Assembly: GCA_902363595.1 (NCBI GenBank)
Contig: CABJAP010000012.1
Coordinates: 1-64,000, forward strand
Reading direction: 5' to 3'
Origin: Clostridia bacterium
GTDB taxonomy: Bacteria; Bacillota; Clostridia; Peptostreptococcales; Anaerovoracaceae
DNA length: 64,000 nt
Shown: in pieces, positions 53,909 to 62,476 of the stretch
Position numbering within the stretch: position 1 is the stretch's first letter
How the letters are laid out: each line of letters begins with the position of its first letter
The notes under the pieces: model-generated
What the model was told of the DNA's origin: nothing
Database searches by the model: none
The model's input: only the letters and a program-made list of their open reading frames with translations
Position numbers and translations under genes: made by a program

Positions 53909-54514
53909 ATGTCTACCATAACCAGTCTATTGATCGACAGTCTTATCAACGTAAGTTTTGTAGTACCAGTCATCTGGTGCTGGCAGCGGGCATGCCGCAA
54001 AGATGCCGGCTGCGGCCACCGATGGCTGGTGGTGCTTTTTGGCTGCGGCCTGGCGGAAATCTTTGCCCTTACAGGGATTCCTTCTATCTGGCGGATAAAC
54101 CTGGATCCAACGGTCAACCTGATCCCCTTCGACGGAATGCTGGCCAGCCCGGTCCAGTTTTTCCTCAATATTATCTTATTCATGCCGGTGGGAATACTGG
54201 CGCCTTTGATCTGGGACAAGCTGGGCCGGGTAACAAACATCCTTTTGCTGGGAGGAGGCCTTTCCTTTTTTATCGAATTCATGCAGCTGTTCAACTTCCG
54301 GGCAACCGACCTGGATGACCTGATCGCCAACACGGCCGGCGCCCTCATCGGGTTTCTGATTGTAAAAATAATTGCCGGAAAGCGTATCGGAGGAAAAGCG
54401 AGGGCGGACAAAAAAGAAGGCAGAGAAGTGATGATCCTGTGCTCTCTGGTATTTTTGATCAATTTCACCATTCAGCCGCTTTTATCCGAGTGGGTATGGT
54501 CGCTGCTCCTTTAA
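53909..54514 (+). CDS. VanZ-family membrane protein
   Basis: A 201-residue membrane protein with about five helices. The conserved VanZ landmarks are NLIPFDGM, NIILFMPVGIL and FRATDLDDLIANTAGALIG. VanZ-like proteins have been linked to low-level glycopeptide resistance or cell-envelope changes, but most have unknown roles. The ATG at 53909 follows AAAAGGAG; a frame extension of 16 codons lacks a site. Confidence 0.8.
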   Translation: MSTITSLLIDSLINVSFVVPVIWCWQRACRKDAGCGHRWLVVLFGCGLAEIFALTGIPSIWRINLDPTVNLIPFDGMLASPVQFFLNIILFMPVGILAPLIWDKLGRVTNILLLGGGLSFFIEFMQLFNFRATDLDDLIANTAGALIGFLIVKIIAGKRIGGKARADKKEGREVMILCSLVFLINFTIQPLLSEWVWSLLL

Positions 54515-54641
54515 GACTCCTGAAAAAACTTCCTATACCATGCGGCCGATTCGTAGTATAATAAAGTCTGAAATGCCGGCAAACAGCCGCAGAACGATTT
54601 AACTGCCTGGCAGAGAACCGGCAGCGGAAGGAGGACCAGCC

Positions 54642-55034
54642 ATGAGCGCACCGATCGCAAAGCTCAGAGAAGCGGCAAAGCTTCCCCCAAAAGATCATCT
54701 GGCAATCTTTGACCATTACGTGGCGCTGGGAAGAGACCTGGAATACATCGCCATCAAATTCGGCTATGACATACCGATGATTATCACCATCTTAGAAGGC
54801 TACGGCGAAACCGTCTGCCCGGAGTCATGCGGCAGACTAAAGCACCTTTCCCAGATTCTGGTGAAAGAATATATTGAACGGTTTTATCCGGGAATCGCTT
54901 CGGAAAATCCGCAGAACGACTGGATTAACATCGAGGCATACTTGGATATTTACCATCCCCGCTGGCGCGGCGAGGTTCAAAAGCAGACAGTAAATGAACG
55001 GAAGCGGCTGAGCAGGAATAAAGGATTATATTGA
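54642..55034 (+). CDS. Hypothetical protein upstream of rlmN
   Basis: A 130-residue soluble protein I do not recognise. The segment LEYIAIKFGYDIPMIITILE (about residues 33-52) has the spacing of a helix-turn-helix, and the C-terminus is basic (NERKRLSRNKG). The ATG follows GGAAGGAGG. Its stop lies eight bases before the rlmN start, with rlmN's ribosome site between them. The link to rlmN suggests an RNA- or DNA-related role, which is inference. Confidence 0.7.
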   Translation: MSAPIAKLREAAKLPPKDHLAIFDHYVALGRDLEYIAIKFGYDIPMIITILEGYGETVCPESCGRLKHLSQILVKEYIERFYPGIASENPQNDWINIEAYLDIYHPRWRGEVQKQTVNERKRLSRNKGLY

Positions 55035-55042
55035 GGAGATTT

Positions 55043-56089
55043 ATGATAGAACAAAAATTGAAAACCAATTTAAAGGACCTGACGCTGGAACAAATGAAAG
55101 ATTTTTTTCTTGACCAGGGAGAAAAAGCGTTCCGGGCCAAGCAGGTGTTTTCCTGGATATACCGAGGCGCCAGCAGCTTTGAAGACATGACCGATCTTTC
55201 CAAGGACCTGCGGCAGAAGCTGGCGGAACACGCATATTTGGGTACCTTGCAGATTCTGCGGGTGCAGAACTCCCGCAAAGACGGAACCCGCAAATATCTG
55301 CTGGGACTTGAGGACGGAAATACCATCGAAAGCGTGTTCATGAAGTATAAATACGGCAACTCCATCTGCGTATCCTCTCAGGCTGGGTGCAGAATGGGCT
55401 GCCGTTTTTGCGCGTCTGGGATGGACGGGCTGAGAAGGAATTTGACTCCGGGCGAAATTGCCGATCAGATTCTGACCATCCAGAAGGATACCGGTGAAAC
55501 CATCAGCCGCATTGTCGTCATGGGAACGGGAGAGCCCTTTGATAACTATAACAACCTGAAGGCGTTTATCGAGAACGTCCACCAAAAGGAAGGGCTGAAT
55601 ATCAGCCTGCGGAATATCACCGTATCCACCTGCGGAATCGTGCCCCGGATCCGGGAGTTTGCCGAAGATATGAAGCAGGTGAATCTGGCTGTTTCCCTCC
55701 ACAGCGCCGACAATCAGACAAGAGAAGGGATGATGCCCATCTGCAGGCGCTACCCGGTAGAAACCTTGCTGGAAGCTTGCAGAGATTACACCCAAGCTGC
55801 CGGCAGACGGATCACCTTTGAATATGCCCTGGTAAAAGACAAAAACGATACAAAAGAGCAGATCGATCTCTTGATCAAAAGGCTTCGAGGCATGCTCTGC
55901 CACGTCAACTTGATTCCCCTTAACCAAGTGACAGAAACCGGTATGGCTGGCAGCAACCGCAATCATGCCCTGCAAATCGCCGCTTACCTGGAGGAGCATG
56001 GAATTCCGGCCACGGTAAGGCGGGAACTGGGGGCGGACATCGATGCCGCCTGCGGACAGCTGCGCCTGGGGGAATTGGAAAAAAATTGA
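55043..56089 (+). CDS. rlmN: Dual-specificity RNA methyltransferase RlmN
   Basis: A 348-residue radical SAM enzyme that methylates C2 of A2503 in 23S rRNA and A37 in some tRNAs. The cluster motif is C-R-M-G-C-R-F-C (C-x3-C-x2-C) near residue 115, the MGTGEPFDNY block follows, and the methyl-carrying Cys is near the end (DIDAACGQL). The ATG at 55043 follows TTGAGGAG; an alternative TTG 12 bases upstream is unlikely. Length is normal. Confidence 0.95.
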   Translation: MIEQKLKTNLKDLTLEQMKDFFLDQGEKAFRAKQVFSWIYRGASSFEDMTDLSKDLRQKLAEHAYLGTLQILRVQNSRKDGTRKYLLGLEDGNTIESVFMKYKYGNSICVSSQAGCRMGCRFCASGMDGLRRNLTPGEIADQILTIQKDTGETISRIVVMGTGEPFDNYNNLKAFIENVHQKEGLNISLRNITVSTCGIVPRIREFAEDMKQVNLAVSLHSADNQTREGMMPICRRYPVETLLEACRDYTQAAGRRITFEYALVKDKNDTKEQIDLLIKRLRGMLCHVNLIPLNQVTETGMAGSNRNHALQIAAYLEEHGIPATVRRELGADIDAACGQLRLGELEKN

Positions 56090-56188
56090 GGAAATGTTGT
56101 TCGGCCAACAGACTTGTTTTCCAAAGTGTGGTATTCTAACGCCATGTGAATGAACAAAGCACTTATACACACAGGAGGAAGACACATT

Positions 56189-56986
56189 ATGAAAGCTAGA
56201 AAGATTAGTTTGCTGTTGGCGCTGCTGCTGCTGACCGCATGCGTATTCGCAGGCTGCGGCAGCTCAAGTGACGATTCGGCAAAGAAGGATGAAGGCGTGG
56301 ATGTCACCGTATTGGCAGCAGCCAGCCTGACCGACGCGCTGGATGAGATTATCAAAGAATACAACAAGGATTGCAGCGACAAGATCCTAACCAGCTATGC
56401 GGGATCGGGAGATTTGGTCCAGCAGATCAAAGGCGGAGCGGATTGCGACCTGTTTATTTCCGCATCCAAGGCCAACATGGATGATTTGGAAAAAGAAGAT
56501 TTGATTGACAAGGATTCCCGCAAGGATTTGCTGGGCAATGCTTTAACACTGATTGCCACCAGTGAAGCGGCGGATAAAGTGTCAATGGACGCTCTGACTA
56601 CCGACGCTGTAAAGCAGATCGCCATCGGTGAGCCGGAAACGGTTCCTGCAGGAAAATATGCGACACAGGTATTTGATAACCTGAAAATTGCTGATAAAGT
56701 AAAAAGCAAGATCGTAAAAGCCAAGGATGTAAGGGCGGTTCTAAATTACGTGGAGACCGGCGATGCGGACTGCGGATTTGTTTATATGACCGACGCCAAG
56801 ATGCTCAAGGAAGAGAAAGGCAAGATTGTAGCAGAAGTGGACGACAACCTCCACGATCCTATCGTTTATCCGGCGGCCCTTCTAAAAGACGCTCCTCAGA
56901 AGGAGGCCGCAAATAAGTTCTATACGTTTATTCAGGGAGATTATGCGAAAGGCGTATTTGAAAAATACGGATTTACGGTAAAATAA
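56189..56986 (+). CDS. modA: Molybdate ABC transporter substrate-binding protein
   Basis: A 265-residue lipoprotein: a signal peptide ends in the lipobox VFAGC near residue 24. The mature part has the ModA landmarks VTVLAAASLTDALDE, SYAGSGDLVQQI, and DLFISASKANMDDL. It binds molybdate or tungstate outside the membrane and passes it to ModB. The ATG at 56189 follows AGGAGGAAG. First gene of modA-modB-modC, with a MoCF-domain gene behind, which supports molybdate. Confidence 0.92.
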   Translation: MKARKISLLLALLLLTACVFAGCGSSSDDSAKKDEGVDVTVLAAASLTDALDEIIKEYNKDCSDKILTSYAGSGDLVQQIKGGADCDLFISASKANMDDLEKEDLIDKDSRKDLLGNALTLIATSEAADKVSMDALTTDAVKQIAIGEPETVPAGKYATQVFDNLKIADKVKSKIVKAKDVRAVLNYVETGDADCGFVYMTDAKMLKEEKGKIVAEVDDNLHDPIVYPAALLKDAPQKEAANKFYTFIQGDYAKGVFEKYGFTVK

Positions 56987-56991
56987 CCAGC

Positions 56992-57654
56992 ATGCTGAGT
57001 CCGATTTTATTATCCTTAAAAGTTGCTTCGATCGCAACCATATTTGCCTTCATATTGGGGGTATTCTTCGCCTATATTCTGACGAAGAAGCAGGTACCGC
57101 TCAAAAGCGTCTGGGAAACCTTGATAATCCTGCCCATGATCCTGCCGCCCTCCATTGTCGGTTACTTGTTATTAAAACTGTTCGGCAAAAGGGGCCCTCT
57201 GGGCGCCTTTCTGCTGGATACCTTTGGGATCCAGGTAGTCTTTACCTGGATTGCCTGCGTTATCGCTGCCTGCGTGGTGGCGCTGCCTTTGATGTATCAA
57301 AATGTGAAAGCGGCTTTCCAAAGCGTCGATGAAACGTATGAGCTTGCGGCCAGCACTCTGGGAAGCAGCGAGTGGAAGATCTTTTGGACAGTAGTCTTTC
57401 CCCTTGCAAGGCCGGGAGTGGTCAGCGGGATCATCCTTACTTTTGCCCGGGCGCTGGGCGAATTCGGGGCGACGCTGATGCTGGCGGGAAATATCGAGGG
57501 CAAGACCCAGACTATCCCCACGGCCATCTATTATGCGGTGGCAACGGGAAAAGAGGATCAGGCCAATACCCTGGTGATGGTTATGACCGTGTTCAGTTTT
57601 CTCATGATATTCGGCCTCAATGCCTGGCTGAAAAAGAAGAATTACAAGGTGTGA
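56992..57654 (+). CDS. modB: Molybdate ABC transporter permease
   Basis: A 220-residue inner-membrane permease with about five or six helices. The cytoplasmic coupling loop is GSSEWKIFWTVVFPLARPGV near residue 122, followed by ARALGEFGATLMLAGN, the typical ModB segment. It starts five bases after modA ends. Confidence 0.92.
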   Translation: MLSPILLSLKVASIATIFAFILGVFFAYILTKKQVPLKSVWETLIILPMILPPSIVGYLLLKLFGKRGPLGAFLLDTFGIQVVFTWIACVIAACVVALPLMYQNVKAAFQSVDETYELAASTLGSSEWKIFWTVVFPLARPGVVSGIILTFARALGEFGATLMLAGNIEGKTQTIPTAIYYAVATGKEDQANTLVMVMTVFSFLMIFGLNAWLKKKNYKV

Positions 57655-57655
57655 T

Positions 57656-58348
57656 ATGTGTACATATTTTAAAGTGAAAAAAAAGTTGGACCGTTTTTCC
57701 GTGGATGTGGAATATTCCTTTGACCGGGGAGTTCTGGTGATCCAGGGTGAATCGGGGGCGGGAAAGACCACGGTGCTCAATTGCATTTCCGGCCTCAAAG
57801 AACCCGATGAGGGCAAGGTGTTGATTGAGGATACTTTGGTTTTCGACGACAAGGTCAATGTGCCGGTGAAAGATCGGAAAATCGGCTACTTGTTCCAGAA
57901 TTACGCCCTTTTTCCCAATATGACCGTGGAAAAAAACGTGATTTACGGCATTAAAAACAAGAAAGAATATCGGGATAAAAGCAAACGGAAAGAATTACTC
58001 GATTATGCCGATTATATCATGGAAACCTTCCAGATCACCCATTTGAAAAAGCGTTATCCGGCCAATATTTCCGGCGGGGAGAAACAGCGGGTGGCCCTGG
58101 CCAGGGCCATCGTCACCCAGCCTAGACTGCTGCTCCTGGACGAGCCCTTTTCCGCTCTCGATGTGAAAACCAAGGAAGTGGTTTACGAAGAGTTCGCGGC
58201 CTTTAAGGAAAATTTGGGAATCCCTACGATCCTCATCACCCACGATCCCCGGGAGAGCGAGCTGTTCGCCGACCATCGGATTTTCATGAAGGAAGGGCGT
58301 CTTATGCGGCAGGCCGGCGATGAAAAAGAGCCGGAAAAGTGCTGCTGA
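57656..58348 (+). CDS. modC: Molybdate ABC transporter ATP-binding protein
   Basis: A 230-residue ABC ATPase: Walker A GESGAGKTT near residue 32, Q-loop FQNYALFP near 80, signature ISGGEKQR near 140 and Walker B LLLLDEP near 160. ModC proteins usually reach about 350 residues with a C-terminal molybdate-binding TOBE region; this one ends after the ATPase domain, so ligand-gated inhibition through TOBE is not possible. The ATG follows modB by one base. Confidence 0.9.
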   Translation: MCTYFKVKKKLDRFSVDVEYSFDRGVLVIQGESGAGKTTVLNCISGLKEPDEGKVLIEDTLVFDDKVNVPVKDRKIGYLFQNYALFPNMTVEKNVIYGIKNKKEYRDKSKRKELLDYADYIMETFQITHLKKRYPANISGGEKQRVALARAIVTQPRLLLLDEPFSALDVKTKEVVYEEFAAFKENLGIPTILITHDPRESELFADHRIFMKEGRLMRQAGDEKEPEKCC

Positions 58349-58450
58349 TCCGATCTTTGGCGCTGTGTAATTGAAAAAATGTTATTTATGTCCGGGCCCG
58401 GCAAGGCTCGGAATTCTGCAAATTATTATTAAAGAAGAGGTTTACACAAA

Positions 58451-59470
58451 ATGAAGGAAATTGAAGTAGAAAAGGCGGTCGGAACCGTCCTTGCCCACGA
58501 TCTTACCCAGATCATACCGGGCGAGTACAAGGGACCCAAATTTAAAAAAGGACATGTAATTAAAGAAGAAGACATCGACGTGCTCCTGTCCATGGGCAAA
58601 AAGCATCTTTATGTGGTGGAAAAAGACGATACGGATGTTCATGAAAATGAAGCTGCCCTGCGGATTGCGAAAAAAGCTGCAGGTCCGGGAATCCGGCTGA
58701 CAGAGCCCAGCGAAGGAAAAATTGAACTGATCGCTAAAGAGCGCGGTCTGCTGAAAGTGGACAGCGAGCTTTTGATCGACCTCATCGATCAGGATGAGAT
58801 CATGTTCGCCAGCATCCACGAAAACATCGTCGTAGAACCTGGGCAGAAGCTGGCGGGTACCAGAGTCATCCCTCTCTTTGTCGATGAAGCGGTGGTCAAA
58901 CAGGCGGAAGGTGTTCTGGAACGGGGAACGCTGATTCAGATCGAGCCGCTGCGCAATCTGAAAATCGGCGTCGTTACAACAGGCAGCGAAGTCTATAGCG
59001 GCAAAATCAAAGATGCGTTCGGACCTGTGCTGGTAAAAAAATTCGGCGACCTGGGGAGCACGGTGGTCAAACAGCTTTTCGCCGATGATGACGAGGAAAT
59101 GATCGCGGACTGCATCCGCCAGCTCATCGACATGGGCGTGGATATGATCGGAGTTACAGGCGGCATGTCGGTTGATCCGGACGACCGGACTCCTTCCGGC
59201 ATCAAGAAAGCCGGCGGTTATATCGTTACCTATGGGGCTCCGGTTCTGCCGGGGGCCATGTTCATGCTCTCTTATATCGATGATATCCCAGTAGTGGGAC
59301 TCCCCGGATGCGTGATGTACAGCCGTACCAGTGTCTTCGACCTGATCGTTCCCAGGCTGCTGGCGGGAGAAGTGATCACCAGAAGAGATATTAAAAAGCT
59401 GGGTCACGGGGGACTTTGCCTCAACTGTAAGGAATGTACTTACCCCAACTGCGGATACGGAAAAGCTTAA
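58451..59470 (+). CDS. MoCF-domain molybdopterin-binding protein
   Basis: A 339-residue protein with a MoeA/MoaB-type molybdopterin-binding domain near residues 175-310 (IGVVTTGSEVYSGKIKDAFGP, TGGMSVDPDD, GLPGCVMYS). The N-terminal half is unusual for MoeA, and the C-terminus carries four cysteines (CLNCKECTYPNC). It lies behind modABC and probably takes part in molybdenum cofactor assembly or its insertion into a specific enzyme. The Cys tail could bind iron-sulfur or zinc. Confidence 0.8.
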   Translation: MKEIEVEKAVGTVLAHDLTQIIPGEYKGPKFKKGHVIKEEDIDVLLSMGKKHLYVVEKDDTDVHENEAALRIAKKAAGPGIRLTEPSEGKIELIAKERGLLKVDSELLIDLIDQDEIMFASIHENIVVEPGQKLAGTRVIPLFVDEAVVKQAEGVLERGTLIQIEPLRNLKIGVVTTGSEVYSGKIKDAFGPVLVKKFGDLGSTVVKQLFADDDEEMIADCIRQLIDMGVDMIGVTGGMSVDPDDRTPSGIKKAGGYIVTYGAPVLPGAMFMLSYIDDIPVVGLPGCVMYSRTSVFDLIVPRLLAGEVITRRDIKKLGHGGLCLNCKECTYPNCGYGKA

Positions 59471-59587
59471 CAGCAGCAGCCTGCAGCAGAAATAAATTAA
59501 GAATTGCTGTTGCCCCAAATGGCCGGGTAGTGTATAATATATTTCAACATAAACAATCACGAAGTACAGAAAAGGGAGGGCTTTGCT

Positions 59588-60010
59588 ATGGTGAAATTAT
59601 TAATTGGACATAAGGGAAGCGGCAAAACAAAACAGATGATCGACTTAGCAAATGACAAAGTTGAAGAAAGTAACGGCAGTGTCATTTTTATAAATAAAAA
59701 TCACAGATTAACCTATGATCTCAGTCACAGAATTCGGGTGATCTGCATGGAAGATTTTGAATACATTACCAACAGCGATGAATACATCGGATTTATTTAC
59801 GGAATTATCAGTTCCGATCACGATATCGAGACCATGTTCATCGACAGTATTTTAAAGCATGCGGACGTCACATTGGGCGATCTCCCCGAGTTTATTGACA
59901 GAATTAAAAAGATTTCCAAGAACTACGATATTGAGTTCGTAGCCAGCCTGAGCGCCGAAAAAGAAGAAATGATCGGAGTTGACTTTACAGACTGTGAGAT
60001 TTTGAACTAG
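59588..60010 (+). CDS. Small P-loop protein of unknown function
   Basis: A 140-residue protein with an N-terminal Walker A loop GHKGSGKT (residues 7-14) and a possible Walker B strand TMFIDS near 80. No helicase, kinase or GTPase motif follows. It has a CDS-like GGGAGGG site. Stand-alone P-loop proteins of this size occur in Clostridia without a known role. It ends before a terminator at 60087. Confidence 0.75.
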   Translation: MVKLLIGHKGSGKTKQMIDLANDKVEESNGSVIFINKNHRLTYDLSHRIRVICMEDFEYITNSDEYIGFIYGIISSDHDIETMFIDSILKHADVTLGDLPEFIDRIKKISKNYDIEFVASLSAEKEEMIGVDFTDCEILN

Positions 60011-60086
60011 TTCAGCCCGCGGGCAATCTTGATGCCGCAGATCCCAGCCAGGCTGGGAGAGCGGAAGGTTTAACCTGTACATAGCA

Positions 60087-60118
60087 AAAAACGGCGGTGT
60101 TTTATCACCGCCGTTTTC
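60087..60118 (+). terminator. Intrinsic terminator
   Basis: AACGGCGGTG pairs perfectly with CACCGCCGTT around TTTTAT, with A and T runs on both sides. Confidence 0.88.
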
Positions 60119-60145
60119 AATGACATAAAGAGTTTGGAGAAAAAA

Positions 60146-61045
60146 ATGAAGAAGGTTTATTTTTTTGTTGTTTTAACCGCGTTTTTGTTCGGGACCATGG
60201 AAGTGGCCCTCAAGCTGGCCGGCAGCGAAATGGATTCGTTTCAGCTGACCTTTCTCCGCTTCATGATCGGCGGCCTTTTGCTGCTGCCCTTCGCCATCGC
60301 GGAAATAAAGCGGAATCATGTAAAGCTGGAATTGAAAGATTTTGCCTATCTTTTATATGTGGGCGTTCTTGGCATTCCATTGAGCATGCTCTTCTTCCAG
60401 ATGGGCGTCATGCATTCCAATGCGTCCACCGCATCGGTTCTGATTTCCATCAACCCTCTTTTCACCATGATCTTTGCTCACTTTATGACAGAAGAAAAAC
60501 TTACAAAAAATAATGTAATTGTACTTTTGATCGGGCTTTTGGGCATCATATTCATGGTGAAGCCTTGGCACATGCAGGAGGGAAATACGGTTTTGGGCGT
60601 AATCCTCATGCTGCTTGCTGCTCTCTTTTTCGGACTTTACACCGTGGCCGGCAAGATCAGCGTGCAGAAAATGGGCATTATGGCTCAGACCAGCATCAGC
60701 TTTATTTTGGGTTCCCTGGTTTTGCTGGTGGTTATGCTCTTTATGGGCCGGCCCATTACTTCAGGAATTGTGGATAACTGGCTGGTGGTGGCCTATATCA
60801 GCATCTTTGTCACAGGCCTGGGCTATTACTGCTATTTCATGGCAATCAAGCTGTCAGATGCAACGACCGGTTCCATTGCATTTTTCCTCAAACCCGCCAT
60901 TGCACCGGTCATGGCCGTGATCGTTTTGGGAGAATCCATTCTCTGGAACACATACATAGGAATTGCTTTAATCTTGGCGGCATCCTATCTGAATATAAGA
61001 GGAAAGCGAAAAGAGGCGCAGTTAAATGAAGACCATCACCCTTGA
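60146..61045 (+). CDS. EamA/DMT-family transporter
   Basis: A 299-residue drug/metabolite transporter with ten helices in two EamA repeats. The first repeat has GTMEVALKLAG and FLRFMIGGLLLLP; the second has FGLYTVAGKISVQKMG and ends AVIVLGE. The ATG at 60146 follows TTGGAG; a TTG 12 bases upstream is less likely. It overlaps the NUDIX gene by 20 bases. It likely exports an amino acid or metabolite. Confidence 0.87.
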   Translation: MKKVYFFVVLTAFLFGTMEVALKLAGSEMDSFQLTFLRFMIGGLLLLPFAIAEIKRNHVKLELKDFAYLLYVGVLGIPLSMLFFQMGVMHSNASTASVLISINPLFTMIFAHFMTEEKLTKNNVIVLLIGLLGIIFMVKPWHMQEGNTVLGVILMLLAALFFGLYTVAGKISVQKMGIMAQTSISFILGSLVLLVVMLFMGRPITSGIVDNWLVVAYISIFVTGLGYYCYFMAIKLSDATTGSIAFFLKPAIAPVMAVIVLGESILWNTYIGIALILAASYLNIRGKRKEAQLNEDHHP

Positions 61046-61667
61046 AAAAATTGAAGATATTATGAACAATCGAACTCCCCGGGCCATCGGAAAGCATAAT
61101 TTTTTTTCCGTGCTGGTGCCCCTGGTCCAAAAGGACGGGGAGCTTTGTCTTTTATACGAGGTGAGAGCCGAACATATGAAGCGGCAGCCGGGAGAGGTTT
61201 GTTTTCCCGGAGGACAGGTGGAGGCGGGCGAATCCTTCCAAACCTGCGCAGTAAGGGAGACGGTGGAAGAGCTGGGTGTTTGCGGGGATGATATTCAGGT
61301 GATCGGCCAGCTGGATACACTTTATACCTACAGCAACTTTACAATGTTCTCTTTTTTAGGTACTATAAAGGAAGAAAGTCTGTCTGAACCGGCGCTGAAC
61401 CCGGAAGAAGTCAAGGAAATCTTTCTGGTCCCGCTCCGCTATTTTCTGGAGCATGAGCCGATTGTTTACAAAATGAAGGTAGAACCGGTGGTAGGGGATG
61501 ATTTTCCTTATGAAAAGATTAAATTTTCCAAAGGCTATCATTGGCGGAAAGGCGATACGGAAGTACCCATCTACGAGTTTGAGAACAGGGTCATATGGGG
61601 GCTTACAGGCAGGATAACAAGAAGTTTTATAGAAGTTCTGAAAAGTCAGGAGGCAGAAAATGTTTAA
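61026..61667 (+). CDS. NUDIX hydrolase, CoA pyrophosphatase-like
   Basis: A 213-residue NUDIX enzyme. The NUDIX box runs from GGQVEAGES through RETVEELGV at residues 58-80, preceded by the RQPGEVCFPGG segment that marks the CoA diphosphatase (NudL/YeaB) group. It would split CoA or a related nucleotide diphosphate. It overlaps the DMT gene before it and the nitrilase-family gene after it, so the three are co-translated. Confidence 0.87.
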   Translation: MKTITLEKIEDIMNNRTPRAIGKHNFFSVLVPLVQKDGELCLLYEVRAEHMKRQPGEVCFPGGQVEAGESFQTCAVRETVEELGVCGDDIQVIGQLDTLYTYSNFTMFSFLGTIKEESLSEPALNPEEVKEIFLVPLRYFLEHEPIVYKMKVEPVVGDDFPYEKIKFSKGYHWRKGDTEVPIYEFENRVIWGLTGRITRSFIEVLKSQEAENV

Positions 61668-62466
61668 AATCGCATTATGTCAGATGATGGGCTCTATGGA
61701 TAAAGAGGAAAGCAAAGAGAAGGCCAGAGCTATGGTGGCTGAGGCGGCTGAGAAAGGCGCTCAGGTGGCGGTGCTGCCGGAAATGTGGAACTGTCCCTAT
61801 TCTAACGATTATTTCCGGGATTACGCAGAACCGGAAGACGGCCCGTCGGTAAACTTTCTTTCCCACTTGGCAAAAGAAAACGATCTTTATCTGATCGGAG
61901 GTTCTATTTCCGAATTGGATGACAATAAAGTATATAATACATCCTTCAGCTTTGACCGGCAGGGCAATTTGATCGGAAAGCACAGGAAGGTACACTTGTT
62001 CGATATTGATGTCAAGGATGGCATTCGTTTTATGGAATCCGATACCTTGAGCCCAGGCGATCAGTGTACGGTCATCGATACGGAATACTGCAAGATCGGT
62101 GTAGCCATCTGCTACGATGTGCGATTTCCGGAATTATCCAGGAAAATGGCGCTTATGGGGGCAAAATTGATCGTGCTTCCCGCCGCCTTTAACCTGACCA
62201 CAGGACCGGCCCACTGGGATTTGACCATGCGGGCCAGAGCGCTGGATAATCAGGTGTATTTTGCTGCAGCATCCCCGGCCAGAGACATGGAAGGCGTTTA
62301 TCAAGCTTACGGCAGCTCCTGCATTGCCACGCCGTGGGGTGAGTTCTTGGCCAAGGCGGATGAAAAAGAGACGATCGTGTATGGCGATATTGATTTGGAT
62401 TATGTAGAAGCCATCCGGCAGCAGCTGCCTCTGCTGAAACATCGGAGGGAAGAGATCTATAAATAG
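61660..62466 (+). CDS. Carbon-nitrogen hydrolase (omega-amidase-like)
   Basis: A 268-residue nitrilase-superfamily hydrolase. The Glu-Lys-Cys triad is visible as E in LPEMWNCPY (near residue 42), K in HRKVHLFDI (near 110) and C in AICYDVRFPEL (near 150). The pattern is closest to Nit2/omega-amidases, which hydrolyse alpha-ketoglutaramate. It overlaps the NUDIX gene by eight bases. Confidence 0.88.
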   Translation: MFKIALCQMMGSMDKEESKEKARAMVAEAAEKGAQVAVLPEMWNCPYSNDYFRDYAEPEDGPSVNFLSHLAKENDLYLIGGSISELDDNKVYNTSFSFDRQGNLIGKHRKVHLFDIDVKDGIRFMESDTLSPGDQCTVIDTEYCKIGVAICYDVRFPELSRKMALMGAKLIVLPAAFNLTTGPAHWDLTMRARALDNQVYFAAASPARDMEGVYQAYGSSCIATPWGEFLAKADEKETIVYGDIDLDYVEAIRQQLPLLKHRREEIYK

Positions 62467-62476
62467 GGGGATTTGG

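Noticed and set aside
58349..58450. Possible molybdenum-cofactor riboswitch before the MoCF gene
   Set aside because: The region is too short and lacks the expected helices.
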